NCBI GenBank assembly: GCA_964438735.1
Contig: CAYTLW010000097.1
Coordinates: forward strand, 1-29,122
Direction of reading: 5' to 3'
Origin: CAYTLW01 sp964438735
Lineage (GTDB): Bacteria > Myxococcota_A > UBA9042
Length of the DNA stretch: 29,122 nt
Position 1 is the first letter of the stretch. Every line of letters begins with the position of its first letter. Below the pieces are notes generated by a model. It was not told the DNA's origin. It saw only the letters and a program-made list of their open reading frames with translations, and made no database searches. Positions 14,939 to 23,258 of this stretch are shown one piece after another. The translations under genes were made by a program, and so were the position numbers.

Positions 14939-17900
14939 AGCGCTGCGGCAGGATCCGCCGCAGATAGGGCGCCTGGGACTCGCGTATGCAGGACCAGAGT
15001 TCGCCGCATGGCTTCACTTTGGCGCATTCCTCGCGCTCCTGTTGCCAGGTCTTGGCCGTCTCCAATGGCGGCGCGGTGCAGGCCCGGAGCAGGGTTGCGC
15101 GGCGGCGCTGCCAGCGCTTGCTGCCGACCGGCCCGTGGGGCTGCAGCGCCTTGTCCAGCTGTGTGAAGACGTCACCGCCCTTGCCCAGGCATTGGCCGAC
15201 CCGATCCAGCAGCTGCACGCAGGCGTTGTCCGGCTTGGCCTCGCGGGTGACCTGGATGGCGCGCATCTCAATGCATTGCGGCAGGTCCGCCGCCGCCGGC
15301 ACCAACACCGGCGACGCCCCTTCCTTGGCGCCGGTGCCGCCGTAGCGCTTCATCCGGGCCACGTCCTCGGGCAGCATCAGCCCGCCCGAGCCCGTCGTGG
15401 CAGATCGCTGGCCGTAGTAGACCTTGTAGCCGGCCAGGTCGCCTTCGAGACACTCCGACCGGTTGCGCTGCCAGGACAGCAGGATTGTGCCCTTGAGGGT
15501 GCTGTCCACAGCGATCTCGTCGCTCAACGCGCTCTCGTGCGGCCCCAATGGCGTCGGCGGCCGGGTGGTCTCCACGTCGGTCGTATCGTCGTCGATGGCC
15601 GAGACGCGGATGTAGTAGCGCTTGCCGGGCTGCAGGCCGGTGAGCAGGACGCTGGCTCGCTGGGAGTCGGCGGCGAGCTTCTTGCGCGCCTTTTTGCTGT
15701 GATCCCGCTCCACCCGCAAGCCGCGTGGCCCCATGATGGTGGTCCAGTCATACCAGAACAGCTCCTCGTAGAAGCGGCCGACCTTCTTGGAGGTGACCAG
15801 CACGCCGATCTCGCGGTTGGCTTTGAAGCTGTTCTCGACCCCGTTGATGCTGGCGAAGAGGGTGGTGCTGCCGTCAATGCTCAAGCCCTTGTTGTGAATC
15901 TTCAGGGCACCGTGGTGCTCGGGATCGTCGAGCCAGTCGTCCGAGGTGGTGTCCATCAGGCGCACCTGCAGGTCGAGCTTCTCCTTGCGCGCGAGTTTGT
16001 TGACCATCTCGTGCAGGTCGTCGTTGTCGATCTTGTTGCCCTCCCAGCTCGCATCCAGGCGGTCGCAGGCGAAGCCGCGACAGGACAGCTGGATGCGCAC
16101 CTTGACGCCGCGCCGGGCCGCCGCGACGCATGCCTGCAAGAGGATGTTGGGCGTCTTCTCCGGTGACCCGTAGCGCCTGCCGCCCCACTGTGTCGCCATG
16201 CTCAGGTGTTGCACCAGCAGGGTGTGCTTCGCCTTGGCGATGGCGCCCAACATGGACCCGCTCTCATTGAGGCTGTTATCCGGTGACACGACCAACTCCG
16301 CGCCCACGACCTCACGCACGGTCTCCTGGGGAGGATCGCGTGGCACGTAGCGGCCATAGCGCAGGTCGCTTTTGGCCTTGGTATCCGGCGGCGGCGGGCC
16401 GTAGCGTCCACGACCCTCCATATCCCGTGTGGTGGAGTCGTCGTCGTAGCGGATGTAATCATGGTGGCGCTCTGGATTCACGTCGGCTCTCCAGACGGAG
16501 AGCAGATCCTTGACCACGCCAAGGGTGGGTTTGCCCTCGGGCGTGCGGATCTGGATCTCCCAGCCGCGATTGCCGTACGTATTGCTCACCGGATGTCCCG
16601 TGGAGCCGTAGTTCTCCGAGCCGATGATGAGCCCACGCTCGTCGATGATGGCGTACTTGGAGTGGTCATAGGAATAGCGGTCGTCGATGCCCGCCTTGCG
16701 ATCGGAACGGATCCAGTACACCCGCCCCAGGCCGTGCTTGTCGTTTTTGGAGCGTTCGCGGCCGGCGTCTTCGATGCGCTTGGCGATCAGGCGTTCCTTG
16801 TCGCTGAAGCCGTTCTTCACTCCGACCACGCCGCCTTCCATGGCCAGGGCGACGTCCACCCCCCGCTTCACGGCACGTACGAGGGCGTCGGCGATGGCCG
16901 GACTGCTGAAGTAGTAGATGTGCACCTTGATGTCGCGCTTGGCGGCGTCGAAAGCGGCGATGGTGCCGGCGTGGTTGCTCTCTGGCGCCGCCGTCATGGT
17001 GACGATGGCCTCCTGGTCATGACGCACCAGCCGCAGGTCGCTCTGACCGGGCACCCACAGGCGATGGTGCAGGTCCTCGCCGAGCCCGGTGTAGGAGGAG
17101 GCCCCATCCCAATCGGCGAACGAGCGCGTTTCCGGCACGATTCGCCCGTTGGCGTCGCGGTCTCGACGGTAGATGCGGTTGCGGGTCGAGATGGGCGGCG
17201 AAGGCAGGAAGATATTGCTCGACGTCATCAAAGGCGCGCCCCGCCAGAGGCTGCCAACGGCCAGGTCCCGCTCGGCCTCCGCCTCTCGGATCTTGCGCTG
17301 GTCCGGTCGTTTTGGCGTCGCCTTGCGGCCGCCGCCCATGTTGTAGGGCACCACGCTCAGGATGACCGGCGGATCGCCCGAATCGTCCGAGTCGACCAGC
17401 GCGACGATGGAGGCGCCGCCGCGCGAGAGCCCGAGCCAGCTGCCGCGCTTGGACTCCGGCCCCTCGTAGACGATATCGGCGACCGTCGGATCGTTGGCGG
17501 CGAAGGCGCTATCCTCGTTCACCTCAAAGGTGGGTTTGACGCCGAACTCCCGGCGAAACACGGCCGCGTCCCTGGCCACCCAGAGGGCGCCCCCGGGTGG
17601 CAGCACCGTGGCTCGCGTGCCGGATGGGAAGACCAGGTCGCGACGGCTGTGATGGCCCCGCGCCCGGATGTACTTGCCCCGTTTGCCCAGCTCGTCGGTC
17701 AGGCTGCAGCCGGCCAGGTCGATGGGCTTGTCGGTGGGGTTGGCGATCTCGATCGACACCGCCCCGTAACCGGTCGACGGGTTGATCAGCAGGCCCGAGA
17801 TGAGCGCGCCTTTGGCCTTGCTGCCGCCCGAATCGTCGCCCGGACGTGTCTGCGAAGGACCACAGGCGACCGTGATGGCGAGCAGGAGCACGGTCCCCAA

Positions 17901-17951
17901 GGAGATCCGCGCCGCCCCGACCGCAGCCCGTGAAATCGGTAGGCGACTCAT
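14928..17951 (-). CDS. Lipoprotein with lamin-tail-like domain and two phospholipase-D HKD motifs
   Basis: A 1007-aa protein. Its ATG at 17951 shares one base with the upstream stop codon (TGATG). The lipoprotein signal ends ITVAC with Cys30. Residues about 48-190 resemble a lamin tail domain (GLLINPSTGYGAVSIEIANP, IDLAGCSLTDE). Two PLD modules follow, with complete HxKxxxxD motifs: DHSKYAIID (His430, Lys432, Asp437; then GSENYGSTG) and KIHNKGLSID (His686, Lys688, Asp693; then FASINGVENS). Two HKD motifs in one chain form one active site in PLD nucleases and transferases. Fibronectin-III-like strands appear at about 770-850 (TGLQPGKRYYIRVSAID, LAGYKVYYGQRS), followed by a Cys-rich helical tail. 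The PLD fold cuts phosphodiesters in lipids or nucleic acids; neighbouring nuclease genes favour nucleic acid. Its 3' end overlaps the convergent RND gene by 11 bases. Confidence 0.88.
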   Translation of the reverse strand: MSRLPISRAAVGAARISLGTVLLLAITVACGPSQTRPGDDSGGSKAKGALISGLLINPSTGYGAVSIEIANPTDKPIDLAGCSLTDELGKRGKYIRARGHHSRRDLVFPSGTRATVLPPGGALWVARDAAVFRREFGVKPTFEVNEDSAFAANDPTVADIVYEGPESKRGSWLGLSRGGASIVALVDSDDSGDPPVILSVVPYNMGGGRKATPKRPDQRKIREAEAERDLAVGSLWRGAPLMTSSNIFLPSPPISTRNRIYRRDRDANGRIVPETRSFADWDGASSYTGLGEDLHHRLWVPGQSDLRLVRHDQEAIVTMTAAPESNHAGTIAAFDAAKRDIKVHIYYFSSPAIADALVRAVKRGVDVALAMEGGVVGVKNGFSDKERLIAKRIEDAGRERSKNDKHGLGRVYWIRSDRKAGIDDRYSYDHSKYAIIDERGLIIGSENYGSTGHPVSNTYGNRGWEIQIRTPEGKPTLGVVKDLLSVWRADVNPERHHDYIRYDDDSTTRDMEGRGRYGPPPPDTKAKSDLRYGRYVPRDPPQETVREVVGAELVVSPDNSLNESGSMLGAIAKAKHTLLVQHLSMATQWGGRRYGSPEKTPNILLQACVAAARRGVKVRIQLSCRGFACDRLDASWEGNKIDNDDLHEMVNKLARKEKLDLQVRLMDTTSDDWLDDPEHHGALKIHNKGLSIDGSTTLFASINGVENSFKANREIGVLVTSKKVGRFYEELFWYDWTTIMGPRGLRVERDHSKKARKKLAADSQRASVLLTGLQPGKRYYIRVSAIDDDTTDVETTRPPTPLGPHESALSDEIAVDSTLKGTILLSWQRNRSECLEGDLAGYKVYYGQRSATTGSGGLMLPEDVARMKRYGGTGAKEGASPVLVPAAADLPQCIEMRAIQVTREAKPDNACVQLLDRVGQCLGKGGDVFTQLDKALQPHGPVGSKRWQRRRATLLRACTAPPLETAKTWQQEREECAKVKPCGELWSCIRESQAPYLRRILPQRFRN

Positions 17952-20155
17952 CAGAATCTCGCCTCGAGCTCCAGGCGGACCCAGTGGCTCGGATTGGGGT
18001 CGCGGTTCTTGGTGTTCTCCCGCGTATCCAGGTGCTCGTGGTACTGGTAGCGCAGCTTCATCCACCAGGTCTTCTGCAGCAGCAGGGAGGCCTCGCCATA
18101 GGCCCAGAAGATGTTGTCCAGGTAGGCGTCATTGGAGATGTCTTCGAAGAGGTAGCTGGCCCGCGCACGCAGCCGAAGCTGGCCCAATGGGCGCCAGGTG
18201 GCGAGCAGCCAGGCCGAGCGATCCTGGCGGAAGCTGTCGCTGAAGTCCGACTTGCCATCATCGATCAATCGATGTTGATAACGCGCCGCCACGCTGGTCC
18301 GCCGGTTCGGCTTGAAGGCCAGTTGCACGGCGGCCTGCAGCTTCTCGCCCTGACAGTAGGTCGGCTCGTCGGCGGATAGTGTCGTGCCCACCGTGCCGTA
18401 ACAGTTGTCCCGCCCCGTGTCGCTGAAGTCCTTGTCGGCGTACTCGATGTAGATGCCGGGCCGGAACCAGCGCGTGGCGTCGTAGTGCAGCCGCACCTGG
18501 AACAGGCCAGCCAGCACGTTGTTCTCCTCGCTCTCGGTGTCGGTGATGTCCTGCGGCTTCTGACGCAACCAGGTGTCGGTGGTGGCACGCAGCTGCAGTC
18601 TGCCGAACTCACCGGCGTATTTCAGGCGCAGGCCGGTCTCGTCGCGGGCGCGCAGGCCGTCGAACTCGTCCGCAGCGGCGATGGGCCGCGCGTAGGGGTT
18701 GGCGAAGTCGCGTCCATAATGACGCGCGGCGGCCTCGATCTCGTGCCGCCGGGTGGCCCAGGTCGAACGCAGCAGCGCGCCCCAACCGCCGCCGGCGGGC
18801 TGGCTGTCCATGGAGCGGGCGACCTCGACGAAGACGTCCAGCTTGTCGCGTCCCCATGCCGCGTCGATGCCCAGGGCGCCGAATGGACCGCCGTAGGGCA
18901 GGCGTGACCACTCCTGGAAGTCCAGCTGGAAGTCGGGCGTGTTCACCGGCCAGTCCACGGTCGCCTGGTAGCCGGTCATGCCGATATGGGTCCGCTCATC
19001 GAGGAACCAGGACACGTTGCCGCCCACGACCAGGTCCCGGTAGATGTTGGTCAAGGTCTCGTAGGCGAACTTCGGCGAGGGATCGTCTGGAATGGGCAGC
19101 TTCTTGTAGACCGCCGGCGACTTGCAGTCGTCGTTATCGTCCTCGAGGGGGTCGTCGCAGTTGACCTTGTTGTAGGTCTCGTACTGGTACAACCGATGGG
19201 ACTCGTAGGAGCCGAAGGCGTAGGCCTGCAGCCATCCGTTGCCCAACTCGAGGCGGCGGATGCCGGCGGCGATGCCGCGCATGCGCTCGCTCCAGCTGTA
19301 GTCGGGTGACATGTACTGGTCGCCCAGCGCGCCGGCGCAAGGACTGCTATCGAGCTCACCCGTGGACAGGTTGCAGCGCGCGGTCAGGTTCTGGCTGTAG
19401 TAGATGTTGTTGTCCGGATGGATGCCATTGGGCGTGTACTGAGAGCTCGTATCGAAGGTCAGCCGCTGGCCGAAGCCGATCCGGTAGGTGCCGCCGATGA
19501 TGTGCCACTTCGGCGTCTTCCACTCTGCGTAATATTTCGGCACGTGGGCGCCCGTGGTCGGCGCCTCGGCGCTGAGCGCGTCGCGATTGGGATCGTAGAA
19601 GACCTGCCCCAGGCGTGTGCGTGTCATGACCCCGGACAGGCCGATGTCCAGGTGCCGGAACGCCTTGGCTTCCGCCAGCAGGGCCATGGAGGGGACCTCC
19701 TGGTCGCCGGCGACGAAGGTGGACTGGTAGCGCACGCGGCCGGTCGCGGGGCGGCGCTTCTTCTTGTCCGCGGAGGAGCTGTACACGACCAGGAAGGGGG
19801 CCAACGCCTCCAGCTTCTGCTGGCTCAGGATGTCCACCACCACCAACGCCGCCGGATCGCGCAATCGCCCGGCCTCCTTGCGGTAGTTGAGGATCGCGTC
19901 GACCTCGGCGTAGGTCAGGTTGGGCAGGCGGTAGAGCTCTTCGCGGTCGGCCGACTCCAGCAGCACGCCCTCGTTGAGCAGCTCGCGCAGGGTCAGGAAG
20001 CCGGCGTCGTCCAGCTGTTGCGAGGTGTAGAGATCGAGCAGATCCTCTTCGGTCTCCACCTCGACGAAGACGCCATAGTTGGCCGCCGAAGCCGTGGCTG
20101 CCATGAAGCCGATGACGAGCATCGCAGCGAAACCGAGCGCCAGCCTACTTTTCAC
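17951..20155 (-). CDS. Helix-hairpin-helix domain fused to an outer-membrane beta-barrel
   Basis: A 734-aa protein. GTG at 20155 is preceded by GAGGAGGT with 5-base spacing, the strongest ribosome binding site in the window. A signal peptide (MKSRLALGFAAMLVIGFMAA) ends TASA before ANYG. Residues about 35-125 contain ComEA-like helix-hairpin-helix repeats (LTLRELLNEGVLLESADREE, LYRLPNLTYAEVDAILNYRK, DILSQQKLEALAPFLVV). HhH units usually contact the DNA backbone without sequence preference. From about 135 to the end there are many amphipathic beta strands with aromatic girdles (KYYAEWKTPKWHIIGGTYRI, WMKLRYQYHEHLDT), ending in VRLELEARF with the C-terminal Phe typical of outer-membrane barrels. 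Overlaps on both sides couple it to two nuclease-type genes. A DNA-binding barrel at the outer membrane is the inferred role; uptake has not been shown. Confidence 0.82.
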   Translation of the reverse strand: MKSRLALGFAAMLVIGFMAATASAANYGVFVEVETEEDLLDLYTSQQLDDAGFLTLRELLNEGVLLESADREELYRLPNLTYAEVDAILNYRKEAGRLRDPAALVVVDILSQQKLEALAPFLVVYSSSADKKKRRPATGRVRYQSTFVAGDQEVPSMALLAEAKAFRHLDIGLSGVMTRTRLGQVFYDPNRDALSAEAPTTGAHVPKYYAEWKTPKWHIIGGTYRIGFGQRLTFDTSSQYTPNGIHPDNNIYYSQNLTARCNLSTGELDSSPCAGALGDQYMSPDYSWSERMRGIAAGIRRLELGNGWLQAYAFGSYESHRLYQYETYNKVNCDDPLEDDNDDCKSPAVYKKLPIPDDPSPKFAYETLTNIYRDLVVGGNVSWFLDERTHIGMTGYQATVDWPVNTPDFQLDFQEWSRLPYGGPFGALGIDAAWGRDKLDVFVEVARSMDSQPAGGGWGALLRSTWATRRHEIEAAARHYGRDFANPYARPIAAADEFDGLRARDETGLRLKYAGEFGRLQLRATTDTWLRQKPQDITDTESEENNVLAGLFQVRLHYDATRWFRPGIYIEYADKDFSDTGRDNCYGTVGTTLSADEPTYCQGEKLQAAVQLAFKPNRRTSVAARYQHRLIDDGKSDFSDSFRQDRSAWLLATWRPLGQLRLRARASYLFEDISNDAYLDNIFWAYGEASLLLQKTWWMKLRYQYHEHLDTRENTKNRDPNPSHWVRLELEARF

Positions 20156-20669
20156 AAGCGACCTCCTCGCACGCACCCCACATGCCCTTCTTGGCTGCCT
20201 TTGCGGTGGCCTGCAGGCTCTCGAACTCCTCCACGCGGTCGTCGCCATTGGGCGGAATCGACAGCACGCAGGCGTAGCCGCGTTCGATCAGCAGCTTGTT
20301 CACCTCGCGATCCTCGACCTTCACCCAGGCGAGCAGTCGGCCGAACATGTCGTCGCAGACGGCATCGTAGTCCATGTGGACCTTCTTTCCGACCACCAGG
20401 TCGGCATTGAATGCCGCCGCCTCGGCGCCATAGCAGTCCTTCTTGCCACCGGTGGACTCGGGTGTGTCGACCAGCAGGTAGCGGATCTTCTCGCCTGTGG
20501 TCAGCTCGATGGTGTCGCCGTCCAGGGCGCGTTCGACGGCGCCCTCGCAGGGCCCGCAGGCGCTGTTGGTACACGTCGGGTCGTCGGAACCGCATGCGGC
20601 GCTGGCCAGCCCCAGGGTCAGGGCCATGGCGGTGGCGGCGCGCAGCGCGCCTCGGGCCCCTAGGGACAC
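20145..20669 (-). CDS. Staphylococcal-nuclease-like (thermonuclease) lipoprotein
   Basis: A 174-aa protein. GTG at 20669 gives a signal MSLGARGALRAATAMALTLG with lipobox SAAC (Cys26); the ATG at 20627 would leave no basic N-region, so it is less likely. The nuclease fold covers about 44-165. All catalytic positions of staphylococcal nuclease can be aligned: DGDT (Asp52 for Asp21), Arg63, Asp68 and Glu71 in RYLLVDTPES (Arg35, Asp40, Glu43), and Arg111 in FGRLLAWV (Arg87). It should therefore be an active calcium-dependent endonuclease on DNA or RNA, tethered to a membrane. Extra cysteines (TCTNSACGPCEG and others) suggest disulphides. It overlaps the lamin-tail gene upstream by 10 bases and the HhH-barrel gene downstream by 11 bases. 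Confidence 0.92.
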   Translation of the reverse strand: MSLGARGALRAATAMALTLGLASAACGSDDPTCTNSACGPCEGAVERALDGDTIELTTGEKIRYLLVDTPESTGGKKDCYGAEAAAFNADLVVGKKVHMDYDAVCDDMFGRLLAWVKVEDREVNKLLIERGYACVLSIPPNGDDRVEEFESLQATAKAAKKGMWGACEEVACEK

Positions 20670-21835
20670 GGCGGATTGGCCTTGCCGGGCGTGCCAAACA
20701 TGCCCGCCCAGCCGTAAGGTTCCTTGTCCGTCGCCACGCACCAGGTGTTTGACTTGGCCGGGTCGCGCGCCAGGGAGTAACCGTTCTTGGAACTCTTCCA
20801 GCTGACCTTGTCCAGGAAGACGCCCGGCGCACCAACCCACACCCCGTTGCCCTTGCCATTGGTCATGGACAGGTCGTCGTAGTCGGTGACCCCGGTGTCG
20901 GGCAAGCCGCCGTTGAGGTGTTTTCCCGTCTCGCGGGCGAAGAGGGCGATCTCGCCCTTGGCCAATACCAGGCAGTCGGCGCTGGTGACGGTGAACGCGG
21001 GCGCCAGGGGCACGTCATCCTTGACCTTGCCCATGTGCAGGTCGTTCAGGTCCACGTCGGCGGTAGCCCTGACCTCGATCCACTCGCGGTCGGACTCGTT
21101 CTCGTCGGGGTCGAACATCACCTCGTTGAGCAACAACTGGCCCGCCTTGGGCGTGCGCAGGTCGCGCGCCTCGCCGTCGACCATGCACTTGCCGGGCACC
21201 GCGCAGGGTCGATTGGCCTTGCCCGGCGTGCCCTTGAGGTCGGCCCAGATGGTGGGCGTGGGCGATGGCGTGAGCACGCTGGCGGGGCACCAGTTCTCGG
21301 CTTTGTCGTTGGCCGATGCGTCCATGGTCAGCTCGCTGAGCTGCCAGGCGACGCCCTCTTTGGCCTCGCCGACCTCGGCCTCGTCGACCACCTTGGTATT
21401 GCACTTGATGACGAACTTGGCACCCGCATTGACCATGTCGCTCAACTTGTTGCCATAGCCCACATCCATGAATGGCGGGCGGGTGGCGTTGTCGGCGTTG
21501 CCCACCACGACGTAGCCACCGGCGGCGACGACCAGCGAGGGCATCTTCCAGGTCTTGTCGCTGCTGCCGTCGAGGCGGCTGAGCGTGATCTTGACGCCCT
21601 TGAGGTCCACGTCTCCGGAGGTGGCGTTGTGGAGCTCGAACCACTCCTGGCCATCATCCTTGCCGGTCGGATTGCCCATGACCTCGCTCAGGACCAGGTC
21701 GCCGAAGATCAGCTTGGCGCCGCAGGCGGCGGGGATCTCGTCTGTTGTACCGCAAGCAGTTGGAGACAACGCCAGCGCCGCCAGCCCGATGGCGAGCGGC
21801 ACCGCGATGCGCAAAATGGAGGTGCGCGGGGTCAT
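20660..21835 (-). CDS. Lipoprotein with two lamin-tail domains
   Basis: A 391-aa protein. The ATG at 21835 overlaps the upstream stop codon (ATGA) and has AGGAG before it. The signal ends LSPTAC with Cys28; Pro at -3 makes the lipobox imperfect. Two lamin tail domains follow, at about 45-211 and 232-391. Each opens with an LxEVM..P-acidic block (DLVLSEVMGNPTGKDDGQEW and QLLLNEVMFDPDENESDREW) and closes with a near-identical GTPGKAN-x-PC. Bacterial LTDs are usually attached to exported nucleases or other hydrolases, where they are thought to bind nucleic acid or a surface. Here the domain is a stand-alone tandem between two nuclease genes, which suggests an adaptor or substrate-capture subunit. 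No catalytic residues are seen. Confidence 0.85.
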   Translation of the reverse strand: MTPRTSILRIAVPLAIGLAALALSPTACGTTDEIPAACGAKLIFGDLVLSEVMGNPTGKDDGQEWFELHNATSGDVDLKGVKITLSRLDGSSDKTWKMPSLVVAAGGYVVVGNADNATRPPFMDVGYGNKLSDMVNAGAKFVIKCNTKVVDEAEVGEAKEGVAWQLSELTMDASANDKAENWCPASVLTPSPTPTIWADLKGTPGKANRPCAVPGKCMVDGEARDLRTPKAGQLLLNEVMFDPDENESDREWIEVRATADVDLNDLHMGKVKDDVPLAPAFTVTSADCLVLAKGEIALFARETGKHLNGGLPDTGVTDYDDLSMTNGKGNGVWVGAPGVFLDKVSWKSSKNGYSLARDPAKSNTWCVATDKEPYGWAGMFGTPGKANPPCP

Positions 21836-23061
21836 GGTTGGTCTCCTGTGGCTTTGGCTGGCGCTGCAGGCGTCGCAGGCGTTGCAGGCGTCGCGGGCGT
21901 CGCGGGCGTCGCGGGCGTCGCGGCTGGCGGGGCTTTGGCGGGCGCTGGCTTCAACTTGTTCAACCGGCGATTCAACTCGGGATTGTTGGTCGGCAACACG
22001 ATCTGCTCAGGTTTGCTGATGACAACCTGCAGCTGCGCCCGCTTGCTGCGCTTGTTGACGTAGACGGTCACCTTGCCGCGGGTGCGGATGTATTCACCGC
22101 GGGCGGCGGCGATCTTCGACTTCGCCAGGACGCCCTTGTTGAAGAAGATGAGCGGGAAGTCGCCGCCCCTCTTGCGCGACAGGGGCACACGTGCCGGCCC
22201 GCGTGGGCCCTGCTTCACCGATCCGGGCGTGGCCAGGATGACGACCTCCTTGCCCTGATGAGCGCGGATCCGGTCGATGGCGTCGAAATGGGTGAGCACG
22301 ATGTAATTCGGCTTGCCAGTGGCCTCCTTTTCGAACTGCCGGATGAAATCGCCGCGCGAGTTCCACCAGGCCAGCCGCCGCGGGTAGTCGTCGTAGTGCT
22401 GCGCGCCAGCCTTCCAGATGCCTACGCCGGCTTTCTGGGCCTCCTGCTGGGCTTTGACGAACTCGTCGTGGAAGCGGCGCGAGTAGGAGTACTTGGCGAA
22501 GTAGGGGCTCATGCCGGCGCGCACGCACTCGATGTTGTAGTTGACCTGGTCGCCATCCTTTTCAACAAAGACGTAGGTGAGATAGCGACCAAATCGGCCC
22601 TTGATCTCCTTGGGGTGGTCGCGCTCCAGCCGGACCCGCTTGACGCCCTTGAAGAAGGCCTTGGCAAACGCCTTGGCCGCCTCGCCGTTGGGCGTGGCGA
22701 TCTTCACCGGGCCCCTGCTCTTGTCCTTGTGGTACTGCAGGTAGGCGTCCCAGCCTTTGGCCAGGCGGGCGCGCTCGTGGGCTTTCTTGAAGGTCTCCTC
22801 GGTGTCGATGCCCAGCAGCCGCAACGTGCTGCGCAAGCCCTTCACCCGCACGGTGTCGCCGTCGATGATGGCCTTGCGATCGGCCAGGTTGAATTCGCCC
22901 ATGTTCAGGCCCGGACGGTCGGGCCCATCCAGCGACCGTCGGACCTGGTCGACGTCGTAGCGACCGCTGAGCTTGCCGGCGCCGCAACCGCCCAACAGGC
23001 CAGCGCAGAGCATGGCCGTGACCGCAACAGCGGACACGTATCGGATCGAACGGATGTACAT
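21832..23061 (-). CDS. SNase-like nuclease with OB-fold-like domain, lipoprotein
   Basis: A 409-aa protein, first gene of the five-gene operon. The ATG at 23061 follows GGGGAG and starts a lipoprotein signal with lipobox LLGGC (Cys26). The SNase domain spans about 60-230: IIDGDT (Asp69), Arg81, Asp86 and Glu89 in RLLGIDTEE, and Arg159 in GRFGRYLTYVF, so all nuclease catalytic positions are kept. The segment between Glu89 and Arg159 is longer than in the staphylococcal enzyme. Residues about 275-385 look like a nucleic-acid-binding OB fold (GEYIRTRGKVTVYVNKRSKR, AQLQVVISKPEQIVLP). A low-complexity PAT/PAP tail of about 30 residues ends the chain. The protein is very basic in the middle, which suits DNA or RNA binding. 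Confidence 0.9.
   Translation of the reverse strand: MYIRSIRYVSAVAVTAMLCAGLLGGCGAGKLSGRYDVDQVRRSLDGPDRPGLNMGEFNLADRKAIIDGDTVRVKGLRSTLRLLGIDTEETFKKAHERARLAKGWDAYLQYHKDKSRGPVKIATPNGEAAKAFAKAFFKGVKRVRLERDHPKEIKGRFGRYLTYVFVEKDGDQVNYNIECVRAGMSPYFAKYSYSRRFHDEFVKAQQEAQKAGVGIWKAGAQHYDDYPRRLAWWNSRGDFIRQFEKEATGKPNYIVLTHFDAIDRIRAHQGKEVVILATPGSVKQGPRGPARVPLSRKRGGDFPLIFFNKGVLAKSKIAAARGEYIRTRGKVTVYVNKRSKRAQLQVVISKPEQIVLPTNNPELNRRLNKLKPAPAKAPPAATPATPATPATPATPATPAAPAKATGDQP
21861..21923. repeat. 9-bp tandem repeat encoding the Thr-Pro-Ala tail
   Basis: Seven consecutive 9-base units match GCGTCGCGG with minor changes; the last four are identical. They encode (ATP)n in the C-terminal tail of the SNase-OB lipoprotein. 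In-frame identical units of this kind can change copy number by slippage without breaking the reading frame. Confidence 0.85.
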
Positions 23062-23258
23062 GCGGCACTCCCCGCCGGGTCGGGTTCGACCGGACCTCGC
23101 GCGCTCGCGCGTGCCTTGCACTCTAGCGGGACTGGGCTGCGTTGCCCACCCGGTTCGGCGCACCGCGCGGTCGGCGCACTCCGTCCGCTGGACCGTCGGT
23201 GCCCGTCGTACTACATCCCTGGGGCGAATCCATGCCGTTCGACCCAGGAGAGCAGTCC

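Noticed and set aside
16461..17933. 490-codon plus-strand open frame opposite the PLD lipoprotein gene
   Set aside because: The minus strand holds HKD motifs and a lipobox; the plus-strand product is shadow-like with no motif.
23189..23217. Promoter for the VOC gene (TGGACC, 17 bases, TACATC)
   Set aside because: The match is too weak (4/6 and 3/6) in a GC-rich leader to support a call.
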